From: Gammaproteobacteria bacterium
Lineage (GTDB): Bacteria; Pseudomonadota; Gammaproteobacteria; SZUA-140
Assembly: GCA_026994735.1 (NCBI GenBank)
Contig: JALWQD010000030.1
Location: 1-5,555, forward strand
DNA length: 5,555 nucleotides
Direction of reading: 5' to 3'
Made by a program: the position numbers and the translations under genes
Notes under the pieces: generated by a model
Seen by the model: the letters and a program-made list of their open reading frames with translations, nothing else
What the model was told of the DNA's origin: nothing
The model's database searches: none
Shown: piece after piece, positions 1 to 5,555 of the stretch
Position numbering within the stretch: position 1 is the first letter of the stretch
Layout of the letters: each line of letters starts with the position of its first letter

Positions 1-1106
1 TATCCGACGATAGCCTGCTGGGCAGAAGTATCTGTCTGGCGTAAACGATGGTCGATATTTGTCGAGCCCAAGGCACGAACCAGTTTCTGCAACAAAAACA
101 GTTCTTCTGTTGTCGCATTTGCCGATGCCAGGGCATTCAACACTTCTGCGCCCTGCTGCTCAATAACCGCCTTCATGCCTGTAACAGCCGCATTGAGAGC
201 CGTCTGCCAATCAGTCTCTTGCCACTTCCCGTCTTTTTTAATCTGCGGTTGCGTCAAGCGCTCAACATTCAAACCCTGGTAGGAAAAACGGTCGCGATCT
301 GAAATCCAGACTTCATTAATGGCTTCATTTTCATGCGGGTCAACACGCATAACCGTATTACTGCGAACACGCAACTCAATATTGGAGCCAACGCAATCAT
401 GACTGGCAATGCCCTGACGGGTTTCCATTTCCCAGGCACGGGCTGTAAAACGGAAGGGCTTTGAGGTCAAAGCGCCGACAGGACAGAGATCAATCACATT
501 CCCTGACAGTTCAGAAGCAACCGCCGTTTCAATATAGGTTCCGATGCGCATCCGCTCGCCGCGGCCTGTTGCTCCAAGCTCACGAATGCCGGCAATCTCC
601 TCACCAAAACGAACACAGCGGGTGCAATGAATACAGCGGGTCATTTCTGTCGCAATCAGCGGTCCAATATCTTTGTCAGGAACAACACGCTTCGGTTCTC
701 TGTACTCGGAATGACAGCTACCATAGCCAATCGATACTTCTTGCAATTCACATTCACCGCCCTGATCACAAATCGGGCAATCAAGGGGATGGTTAATCAG
801 CAGAAACTCCATGGTCCCTTGCTGCGCAGCAATAGCAAGCGGTGATTTGGTAAAGACTTTCATACCATCCGCCACCGGCGTCGCACAGGCAGGCAGCGGC
901 TTCGGTGCCTTCATCACTTCAACGAGGCACATCCGGCAGTTTGCCGCTACCGACAATTTTTTGTGATAGCAAAAGCGGGGAATATCGATACCCGCGGCAT
1001 CGGTCGCTTCAATCAACATCGTGCCTGGATGTGCCTTTAAAATACGGCCATCTACTTCAATGGTAACCACTTCTTCCTTGGCCACTGGATCAACAGTTGC
1101 ATTCAT
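1..1106 (-). CDS. nuoG: NADH-quinone oxidoreductase subunit G, 3' end beyond window
   Basis: This is the largest peripheral-arm subunit of complex I and carries electrons from the NuoF flavin side toward NuoI. I translated 368 codons by hand from ATG at 1106 with no stop or frameshift; the frame runs off the window at base 1. Family members are usually about 700-900 residues, so roughly 40-50% is present. A ferredoxin-like domain (about residues 14-90) has the N1b [2Fe-2S] ligands C46, C57, C60 and C74. Next come the N5 ligands H106, C110, C113 and C119 (HPLDCPICDQGGEC), then the N4 ligands C158, C161, C164 and C208 (CIHCTRC and DLCPVGAL). From about residue 223 the molybdopterin-oxidoreductase-like domain begins. 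Its N7 ligands are absent: A234, D237, S241 and S269 stand where E. coli has cysteines. The start is supported by GGAGG 7 bases upstream and by the ATGA overlap with the nuoF stop. Identity is very secure; only the C-terminal half is unseen. Confidence 0.97.
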   Translation of the reverse strand, partial: MNATVDPVAKEEVVTIEVDGRILKAHPGTMLIEATDAAGIDIPRFCYHKKLSVAANCRMCLVEVMKAPKPLPACATPVADGMKVFTKSPLAIAAQQGTMEFLLINHPLDCPICDQGGECELQEVSIGYGSCHSEYREPKRVVPDKDIGPLIATEMTRCIHCTRCVRFGEEIAGIRELGATGRGERMRIGTYIETAVASELSGNVIDLCPVGALTSKPFRFTARAWEMETRQGIASHDCVGSNIELRVRSNTVMRVDPHENEAINEVWISDRDRFSYQGLNVERLTQPQIKKDGKWQETDWQTALNAAVTGMKAVIEQQGAEVLNALASANATTEELFLLQKLVRALGSTNIDHRLRQTDTSAQQAIVG

Positions 1107-2407
1107 GCGGCAACCTCCGCGCCCGAACGCGGCCCGACGAGGCAACGCTTGTTTTCTATGTGGTAAATAAATTCATCACGATAATGGCGCAAAAAACCCT
1201 GCACCGGCCAGGCAGCGGCATCACCAAAGGCACAAATTGTTTTACCTTCGATACGACCGGCAACCTTCTCCAGCAAATCAAGATCGTCAAGATGCCCCTG
1301 TCCTTCTTCGATCCGCTTCACAACGCGCCAAAGCCAGCCTGTACCCTCTCGACAAGGGGTACACTGGCCACAGGATTCCGCATAGTAAAAGCGCGACAGA
1401 CGCAATAAGGCATTGACCATACAGGTCGAATCATCCATAACAATGACAGCGGCTGAACCGAGTGCGGAGCCAGCTTTGGCTATCGAATCATAGTCCATAT
1501 CGACATCCATAATAATTTCAGCCGGCAGTACGGGGACCGATGAACCCCCCGGAATAACAGCCTTCAATTTATGGCCATCGCGGACACCACCGGCAATTTC
1601 AAGCAGGTCACGAAAAGGTGTACCCAGCGGTAATTCATAATTCCCGGGGCGGTTGACATGCCCGGACACCGAAAATATTTTGCTACCGCCATTATTCGGT
1701 TTACCGAGTTCCAGGAACCATTGTCCGCCGTTACGCATAATGGCCGGAATAGAAGCCAGTGACTCGGTATTATTGATCGTTGTCGGTAAACCATAGAGGC
1801 CGTAGTTTGCCGGAAAGGGCGGTTTAAAGCGCGGCTGCCCCTTCTTGCCCTCGAGTGATTCTAAAAGGGCCGTCTCTTCACCACAGATATAGGCACCGGC
1901 CCCCAAATGAGAATGCAATTCGAAATCGACACCGGAAGAAAGAATATTCTTGCCGATAAGCCCCGCTTCCCGGGCTTCTTTAAGCGCCGCTTCAAAACGA
2001 TGAAAAGGCTCGTCGTGAAATTCACCGCGCATATAGTTATAGCCAATGGTTGCACCAATGGTATAACCGGCAATGGCCATGCCTTCAATCAGTGCATGGG
2101 GGTTAAAACGAAGAATATCCCGATCCTTACAAGTTCCCGGCTCACTCTCATCAGAATTACAAACAATATACTTCTGCCCCGGGGCTGTACGTGGCATAAA
2201 ACTCCACTTGAGTCCGGTTGGAAAGCCTGCCCCACCACGACCGCGCAAGGATGAAAGCTTAATCTCGTCAATAATGTCTTCTGGTGCTGTTTTCTTTTTG
2301 AGAATCTGCTTCCAGGCTTTATAACCACCTTCCTTGAGGTAGCTGTCGAGTGCCCAAGGCTTTTCATGGTCACGGGTACTGAAACAGACTGACAATTCCT
2401 TCACCAT
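1103..2407 (-). CDS. nuoF: NADH-quinone oxidoreductase subunit F (NADH- and FMN-binding)
   Basis: NuoF is the catalytic entry point of complex I. It oxidises NADH, holds FMN and passes electrons to the N3 cluster. The 434 residues are close to the usual 420-445. A glycine-rich nucleotide/FMN segment lies at residues 55-70 (LRGRGGAGFPTGLKWSF), followed by CNSDESEPGTCKDRD (83-97) and GAGAYICGEETALLESLEG (169-187), all hallmarks of the 51-kDa family. A SLBB-like segment spans roughly 245-330. The N3 [4Fe-4S] ligands are C346, C349 and C352 in ESCGQCTPCREGTGW, plus C392 in ICAFGDAAAWP. The ATG at 2407 has GGAG 9 bases upstream, inside the end of nuoE, and lies 6 bases after the nuoE stop. The gene ends in an ATGA overlap with nuoG. 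The N-terminus (about 15 residues) varies in this family, so the start is slightly less certain than the body. No missing key residue was seen. Confidence 0.98.
   Translation of the reverse strand: MVKELSVCFSTRDHEKPWALDSYLKEGGYKAWKQILKKKTAPEDIIDEIKLSSLRGRGGAGFPTGLKWSFMPRTAPGQKYIVCNSDESEPGTCKDRDILRFNPHALIEGMAIAGYTIGATIGYNYMRGEFHDEPFHRFEAALKEAREAGLIGKNILSSGVDFELHSHLGAGAYICGEETALLESLEGKKGQPRFKPPFPANYGLYGLPTTINNTESLASIPAIMRNGGQWFLELGKPNNGGSKIFSVSGHVNRPGNYELPLGTPFRDLLEIAGGVRDGHKLKAVIPGGSSVPVLPAEIIMDVDMDYDSIAKAGSALGSAAVIVMDDSTCMVNALLRLSRFYYAESCGQCTPCREGTGWLWRVVKRIEEGQGHLDDLDLLEKVAGRIEGKTICAFGDAAAWPVQGFLRHYRDEFIYHIENKRCLVGPRSGAEVAA
1114..1118 (-). promoter_or_regulatory. Ribosome binding site of nuoG
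   Basis: GGAGG lies inside the 3' end of nuoF, 7 bases before the nuoG ATG at 1106. It fixes the nuoG start and, with the ATGA stop/start overlap, suggests translational coupling of nuoF and nuoG. Confidence 0.8.
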
Positions 2408-2413
2408 GCGAAT

Positions 2414-2917
2414 CTACTCCAACCCATCAAGGATTTCGTCCACCTTCTCAGGCGTCAGTTTTTCGTAATAATGACCATTGACGGCCATCATCGGTGCACC
2501 ACAACAAGCAGCCAGACACTCTTCTTCGCGTTTGAGCGTAAAACGACCGTCAGCCGTGGTCTCGCCAAGCGCTATTCCGAGCTTCTTTTCGATATAGCTA
2601 AGAATATCGTCGCCACCACAAAGCATGCAGGAGATATTATTGCAGACCGCGATTTTATGTCGCCCGACCGGTTCGAGGTCAAACAGACTATAGAAGCTGG
2701 CAACTTCATAAACAGCAATATGCGCCATGCCCAGATAATCCGCGACAGCATCCATCTGTTCGCGAGAGAGGGAACCATTGCCCTGTTCCTGCACCGCTGT
2801 CAGGGCAGCTAAAACTGCCGAAGGGCGTTTATCATCAGGGTACTTTGTCAACCAATGATCAATCTCTTTCCGGACGCCATCCATTAGCGGCTCGCTCGTC
2901 TTTGTAGACCCGGCCAT
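2414..2917 (-). CDS. nuoE: NADH-quinone oxidoreductase subunit E (24-kDa, cluster N1a)
   Basis: NuoE pairs with NuoF in the NADH-oxidising module and carries the off-pathway [2Fe-2S] cluster N1a. It has 167 residues, typical of the family. A helical N-terminal part (about 15-80) contains YPDDKRPSAVLAAL and the family segment VYEVASFYSLFDLEPVG. The thioredoxin-like domain follows, with ligands C92 and C97 (VCNNISCMLC) and C134 and C138 (EEECLAACCGAPMM). Two further cysteines, C100 and C139, sit beside the ligands. The ATG at 2917 overlaps the nuoD stop as TGATG, with GGGGAGG ending 10 bases before it. An in-frame ATG at 2884 (residue 12) would give an N-terminus about as short as many homologues as I recall them, but it has only a weak ribosome binding site, so 2917 is preferred. 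The nuoF start lies 6 bases after the stop. Confidence 0.97.
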   Translation of the reverse strand: MAGSTKTSEPLMDGVRKEIDHWLTKYPDDKRPSAVLAALTAVQEQGNGSLSREQMDAVADYLGMAHIAVYEVASFYSLFDLEPVGRHKIAVCNNISCMLCGGDDILSYIEKKLGIALGETTADGRFTLKREEECLAACCGAPMMAVNGHYYEKLTPEKVDEILDGLE

Positions 2918-4170
2918 CAGCGGTCAACCTCCCCAAAAACAATATCCTGTGTGCCAATAATAGCCACGACATCGGCAATCATGTGTCCACGCGACATTTC
3001 ATCCAGCGCTGCCATATGGGCAAAACCTGGCGCACGTATCTTCAATCGATAGGGTTTGTTGGAACCATCCGAAACCAGATAGACACCGAATTCTCCTTTT
3101 GGATGCTCGACAGCCGCATAGGCCTCACCAGCAGGCACGCAATAACCTTCAGTAAACAACTTAAAGTGGTGAATCAAGGATTCCATATCCCCTTTCATTG
3201 CCGTCCGTTGCGGCGGCGATACCTTGTGATTATCAAGCATCACCGGACCAGGATTTGCACGCAGCCAGTCAATGCACTGCTTGATGATCCTGTTTGACTG
3301 TCTCATTTCCTCAACACGGACGAGATAACGGTCATAACAATCACCTTCAACCCCGACCGGAATATCAAAATCCAGGCGATCATAGACCTCGTAAGGCTGT
3401 TTCTTGCGCAGGTCCCATTCAATCCCGGAACCGCGTAACATCGGCCCGCTAAAACCTAATTGCAGCGCCCGCTCCGGGGACACCACACCAATGCCAACAG
3501 TTCGCTGTTTCCAGATACGGTTATCCGTCAGCAAGGTTTCATATTCGTCAACATAGGTCGGAAATCGAGTCGTAAAATCCTCGATAAAATCAAGCAGCGA
3601 ACCATGACGATTGTAATTTTTAGCGGCCGTTTCCTTGGCATTATGCCATTTAGATGGCTCGTATTTCGGCATCCTGTCAGGCAGATCACGATATACGCCA
3701 CCAGGACGATAATAGGTCGCGTGCAAACGCGCACCCGAAACAGCCTCGTAGGCATCAAGCAGGTCTTCACGCTCACGAAAGGCATAGAGAAAAACGGTCA
3801 TGGCGCCAATATCAAGGGCATGCGCGCCGATCCATAACAGATGATTGAGAATGCGCGTAATCTCATCAAACATGACGCGGATATACTGTGCCCGCAGGGG
3901 TGCTTCAATCTGCAGCAATTTCTCTATAGCCAGCACATAACCATGTTCATTAGCCATCATCGAAACATAATCAAGGCGATCCATATAACCGATGCTTTGA
4001 TTAAATGGCTTTGATTCAGCCAGTTTCTCGGTACCTCGATGTAACAGGCCGATATGAGGATCAGCGCGTTCAATCACCTCGCCATCCAGCTCCAGCACCA
4101 GACGTAACACACCATGAGCCGACGGATGCTGCGGCCCAAAGTTCATCGTGTAATTTCGTATCTCAGCCAC
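2917..4170 (-). CDS. nuoD: NADH-quinone oxidoreductase subunit D (49-kDa, quinone site)
   Basis: NuoD is the 49-kDa subunit, related to the large subunit of [NiFe] hydrogenases but without the metal ligands. With NuoB it forms the quinone-binding pocket next to cluster N2. The 417 residues match, as I recall, the usual length of stand-alone beta/gammaproteobacterial NuoD. Visible landmarks are NFGPQHPSAHGVLRL (10-24), the LHRGTEK signature (43-49), GAHALDIGAMTVFLYAFRERE, GPMLRGSGIEWDLRKKQPYE, and the C-terminal DIVFGEVDR. H19 and Y68 align with the quinone headgroup-contacting His38 and Tyr87 of the Thermus subunit; the 49-residue spacing is the same. The start is GTG at 4170, inside the last codons of nuoC (8-base overlap, GTGGCTGA), with a GAGGTG ribosome binding site just upstream. 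The resulting MAEIRNYT N-terminus agrees with family members. The stop shares one base with the nuoE ATG. nuoC and nuoD are not fused here. Confidence 0.98.
   Translation of the reverse strand: MAEIRNYTMNFGPQHPSAHGVLRLVLELDGEVIERADPHIGLLHRGTEKLAESKPFNQSIGYMDRLDYVSMMANEHGYVLAIEKLLQIEAPLRAQYIRVMFDEITRILNHLLWIGAHALDIGAMTVFLYAFREREDLLDAYEAVSGARLHATYYRPGGVYRDLPDRMPKYEPSKWHNAKETAAKNYNRHGSLLDFIEDFTTRFPTYVDEYETLLTDNRIWKQRTVGIGVVSPERALQLGFSGPMLRGSGIEWDLRKKQPYEVYDRLDFDIPVGVEGDCYDRYLVRVEEMRQSNRIIKQCIDWLRANPGPVMLDNHKVSPPQRTAMKGDMESLIHHFKLFTEGYCVPAGEAYAAVEHPKGEFGVYLVSDGSNKPYRLKIRAPGFAHMAALDEMSRGHMIADVVAIIGTQDIVFGEVDR
2928..2934 (-). promoter_or_regulatory. Probable ribosome binding site of nuoE
   Basis: GGGGAGG lies in the last codons of nuoD, 10 bases before the ATG at 2917. 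The core is strong but the spacing is slightly long. It favours this ATG over the in-frame ATG at 2884, which has only a weak GAGCGAG nearby. Confidence 0.6.
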
Positions 4171-4780
4171 CGTTCACCTCATCGCTGTCCGTCATCCCGA
4201 GATAACGGTGATCATGTCGAATGACCCGGGGTGTGCCAATCCGAGGTTCTATGCTGACAGGCTGATAGACCACACGTCGCTTTTCCTCGTCGTAGCGCAT
4301 TTCAACATTGCCAATCAGCGGAAAATCTTTACGGAAGGGGTGACCAATAAAGCCATAATCAGTCAATAACCGGCGCAGATCAGGATGCCCTTCAAAGAGG
4401 ACACCGAAGAGATCAAAAGCTTCACGTTCGAACCAGTTAGCGCTACTCCAGATTGTCGTTACCGTCGACAAACGAAGGTCATCTTCCGGCAACCAGACGC
4501 GCATGCTCAGACGACGATTATGGCGAATCGACAACAGATGATAGACGACGGCAAAACGTTCACCCTCGTGACCTTCCAAGTCGAGGTAATCAACGGCACA
4601 GAGATCAATCAACATCTCAAATGACAACGACTCGGTATCCCGCAAGAGCAGCCCGACCGCCGGCAAATCAGCAGCCGAAACATCGACAGTCGTTTCCCCA
4701 AGGGCCTCACCAATGGCCTGCAAGCGGTCACCCAGACTCTCCTCTAGCAGCCCCTTCAGGCTGGAAGTCACTTCACTCAT
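4163..4780 (-). CDS. nuoC: NADH-quinone oxidoreductase subunit C (30-kDa)
   Basis: NuoC is the 30-kDa structural subunit of the complex I connecting module and binds no cofactor. It helps hold NuoD and NuoB in the peripheral arm. The diagnostic family signature is at residues 116-136 (WFEREAFDLFGVLFEGH, then PDLRR), followed by LLTDYGFIGHPFRKDFPL (138-155) and a basic/acidic tail typical of separate NuoC proteins (VEMRYDEEKRRVVYQP). The length is 205 residues from ATG at 4780. An in-frame TTG at 4792 would add four residues (giving MRET before the ATG) and would overlap the nuoB stop. The ATG is preferred because it is the stronger start codon and is preceded by a purine-rich GAGAGAGA tract. 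On this choice 8 bases separate nuoB and nuoC. The 3' end overlaps nuoD by 8 bases. The subunit is encoded separately rather than as a NuoCD fusion. Confidence 0.96.
   Translation of the reverse strand: MSEVTSSLKGLLEESLGDRLQAIGEALGETTVDVSAADLPAVGLLLRDTESLSFEMLIDLCAVDYLDLEGHEGERFAVVYHLLSIRHNRRLSMRVWLPEDDLRLSTVTTIWSSANWFEREAFDLFGVLFEGHPDLRRLLTDYGFIGHPFRKDFPLIGNVEMRYDEEKRRVVYQPVSIEPRIGTPRVIRHDHRYLGMTDSDEVNGG
4175..4180 (-). promoter_or_regulatory. Ribosome binding site of nuoD
   Basis: GAGGTG sits within the last codons of nuoC, 4 bases before the GTG start of nuoD (6 bases if only GAGG is counted). It supports a GTG start inside nuoC and coupled translation of the C and D subunits, which are assembled together. 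Confidence 0.7.
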
Positions 4781-4788
4781 GGTCTCTC

Positions 4789-5271
4789 TCAAGCCTTACG
4801 CGCAATAGTATTGGTACGACGAATCTTGTTTTGTAGCTGAATAATTCCGTAAAGCAGTGCTTCCGCTGTGGGTGGGCAGCCGGGAACATAGATATCGACA
4901 GGCACAATGCGATCACAACCACGGACAACAGCATAAGAATAGTGATAATAACCGCCGCCATTCGCACAAGACCCCATCGAAATAACCCAACGGGGCTCAC
5001 TCATCTGGTCGTAGACCTTGCGCAGCGCAGGAGCCATTTTATTGACCAGCGTACCAGCCACAATCATCACATCTGATTGCCGTGGACTGGGTCGAAAAAC
5101 AACCCCAAATCGGTCAAGGTCATAACGAGCAGCGCCGGCATGCATCATTTCCACTGCGCAACAAGCCAGACCAAAGGTCATTGGCCATAAAGAACCGGTC
5201 CGCGCCCAATTGATCAGTTTGTCTGCCGATGTAGTGACGATACTCTCTTTGAAGACACCTTCTATTCCCAC
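4789..5271 (-). CDS. nuoB: NADH-quinone oxidoreductase subunit B (cluster N2, PSST homologue)
   Basis: NuoB carries N2, the terminal [4Fe-4S] cluster that reduces quinone at the interface with NuoD. With the GTG start chosen here the protein is 160 residues, and the N2 ligands fall at C37 and C38 (GLACCAVEMM), C102 (SMGSCANGGGYYHYSY) and C132 (VPGCPPTAEAL). Other strongly conserved stretches are LINWARTGSLWPMTFGL, RYDLDRFGVVFRPSPRQSD and NKMAPALRKVYDQM. The longest open frame starts seven codons earlier at another GTG (5292). I prefer GTG at 5271 because AAGGAG stands exactly 7 bases before it and because the protein then begins VGIEGVF, like the MGIEGV start common in this family. It overlaps the end of nuoA by 10 bases. 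The C-terminal NKIRRTNTIAR looks beta/gammaproteobacterial. The fold is a soluble peripheral-arm subunit at the membrane surface. Confidence 0.97.
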   Translation of the reverse strand: MGIEGVFKESIVTTSADKLINWARTGSLWPMTFGLACCAVEMMHAGAARYDLDRFGVVFRPSPRQSDVMIVAGTLVNKMAPALRKVYDQMSEPRWVISMGSCANGGGYYHYSYAVVRGCDRIVPVDIYVPGCPPTAEALLYGIIQLQNKIRRTNTIARKA

Positions 5272-5555
5272 TCCAGCGCTCCTTTTTTCCACTCGTAAAT
5301 AAAACCTATCACCAGGATTGCCAGAAAAACCACCATCGCGAGAAAGCCAAACATACCAATATCACCGAGGACGACTGCCCAAGGGAAAAGAAAGGCAATT
5401 TCCAGATCAAAAATAATAAACAGGATGGCAACAAGATAGTAACGAACATCGAAACGCATGCGCGCATCTTCGAAAGCCTCGAAACCACACTCGTAGGGCG
5501 ACAATTTCTGTTCGTCGGGCTTGCTCGGCGCAGCAAAGAAACCAATCATCAGTGG
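5262..5555 (-). CDS. nuoA: NADH-quinone oxidoreductase subunit A (ND3-like), 5' end beyond window
   Basis: NuoA is a small three-helix membrane subunit, homologous to mitochondrial ND3, that lines the entry to the quinone cavity. The window holds the C-terminal 97 codons. They cover the cytoplasmic loop with the conserved PYECGF cysteine, transmembrane helix 2 (YYLVAILFIIFDLEIAFLF, with the conserved FDLE acidic pair), helix 3 (about MFGFLAMVVFLAILVIGFIY) and the family-typical end EWKKGALEWE. An ATG at 5549 is the first in-window start, but the frame stays open above it to the window edge (CCA CTG ATG). Starting there would remove the first transmembrane helix that NuoA proteins have (usual length about 115-130 residues). 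I therefore treat that ATG as internal and the gene as 5'-partial, with perhaps 20-30 residues missing. The ribosome binding site of nuoB is embedded in its last codons. Confidence 0.95.
   Translation of the reverse strand, partial: PLMIGFFAAPSKPDEQKLSPYECGFEAFEDARMRFDVRYYLVAILFIIFDLEIAFLFPWAVVLGDIGMFGFLAMVVFLAILVIGFIYEWKKGALEWE
5279..5284 (-). promoter_or_regulatory. Ribosome binding site of nuoB (decides the start)
   Basis: AAGGAG lies in the final lysine-glycine-alanine codons of nuoA, 7 bases upstream of GTG at 5271. This near-ideal spacing favours that GTG over the upstream GTG at 5292, which comes before this site and so cannot use it. Translation of nuoB is probably coupled to that of nuoA. 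Confidence 0.8.

Noticed and set aside
461..796. Plus-strand open frame of 111 codons opposite nuoG
   Set aside because: It lies wholly antisense to clearly conserved NuoG cluster-binding sequence, has low-complexity polar content and resembles no family.
1097..1408. Plus-strand open frame of 103 codons opposite the 3' end of nuoF
   Set aside because: It is antisense to the N3 cluster region of nuoF; there is no recognisable domain and no convincing ribosome binding site.
1907..2254. Plus-strand open frame of 115 codons opposite nuoF
   Set aside because: It is a mirror frame of the conserved FMN/NADH-binding coding sequence, with no independent support.
3460..3837. Plus-strand open frame of 125 codons opposite nuoD
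   Set aside because: It is the longest antisense frame, but it lies fully within strongly conserved nuoD sequence and its translation looks like a reversed-strand shadow.
4778..4792. TTG at 4792 as the nuoC start
   Set aside because: It is a rarer start codon and adds only four residues; the ATG at 4780 follows a purine-rich tract and is the simpler choice, though TTG is not excluded.
5282..5288. AAAAAAG heptamer in nuoA, 18 bases before its stop, with nuoB in the -1 frame, suggesting a possible NuoA-NuoB frameshift fusion
   Set aside because: The heptamer is not in the canonical slippery phase for the nuoA frame (it reads AAA AAA G). The two lysines belong to the conserved EWKKGALEW ending, and nuoB has its own good ribosome binding site and start. 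No stimulatory stem-loop was seen.
1..5555. Promoters, terminators, RNA genes, repeats, insertion sequences, CRISPR arrays or a novel accessory system
   Set aside because: Coding sequence of conserved complex I subunits fills the window with no intergenic space over 8 bases, and no repeat or hairpin pattern stood out on reading either strand.

Overview
The whole window is one tightly packed bacterial operon segment on the minus strand. It encodes the first seven subunits of proton-translocating NADH:quinone oxidoreductase (respiratory complex I), read from high to low coordinates: nuoA (5' end cut off), nuoB, nuoC, nuoD, nuoE, nuoF and nuoG (3' end cut off). There is essentially no non-coding DNA. 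Every junction is an overlap or a gap of at most 8 bases, and no stretch over 300 bases lacks a gene. No promoter, terminator, RNA gene, repeat, mobile element or CRISPR array was seen.

Organism: a proteobacterium, most likely gamma- or betaproteobacterial. This is inferred from protein wording recalled from family knowledge, not from a search. NuoD is 417 residues with a beta/gamma-style body, NuoA ends in ALEWE, and NuoB ends its core in IQLQNKI followed by RRTNTIAR. NuoG lacks the extra N7 iron-sulfur ligands found in E. coli. nuoC and nuoD are separate genes, unlike the fused nuoCD of enterobacteria and Pseudomonas. Base composition looks moderate, about half GC by eye.

Layout by function: 5555-5262 holds NuoA, a membrane subunit beside the quinone cavity. 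5271-2917 holds NuoB, NuoC and NuoD, the module that joins the peripheral arm to the membrane and carries cluster N2 and the quinone site. 2919-1 holds NuoE, NuoF and NuoG, the NADH-oxidising module with FMN and clusters N1a, N3, N1b, N5 and N4. Electrons pass from NADH to FMN (NuoF), along the clusters of NuoF and NuoG, on through a subunit not in this window (NuoI), to N2 in NuoB and then to quinone at the NuoB/NuoD interface. The remaining genes (the rest of nuoG, then usually nuoH to nuoN) should lie below coordinate 1. The start of nuoA and the operon promoter should lie above 5555.

All visible cofactor ligands are intact and no frameshift was found, so this looks like a functional, conventional complex I locus. 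No undescribed system is visible. The useful observations are the start-site corrections for nuoB, nuoC and nuoA, extra cysteines next to the NuoE cluster, and the clean loss of N7 in NuoG.
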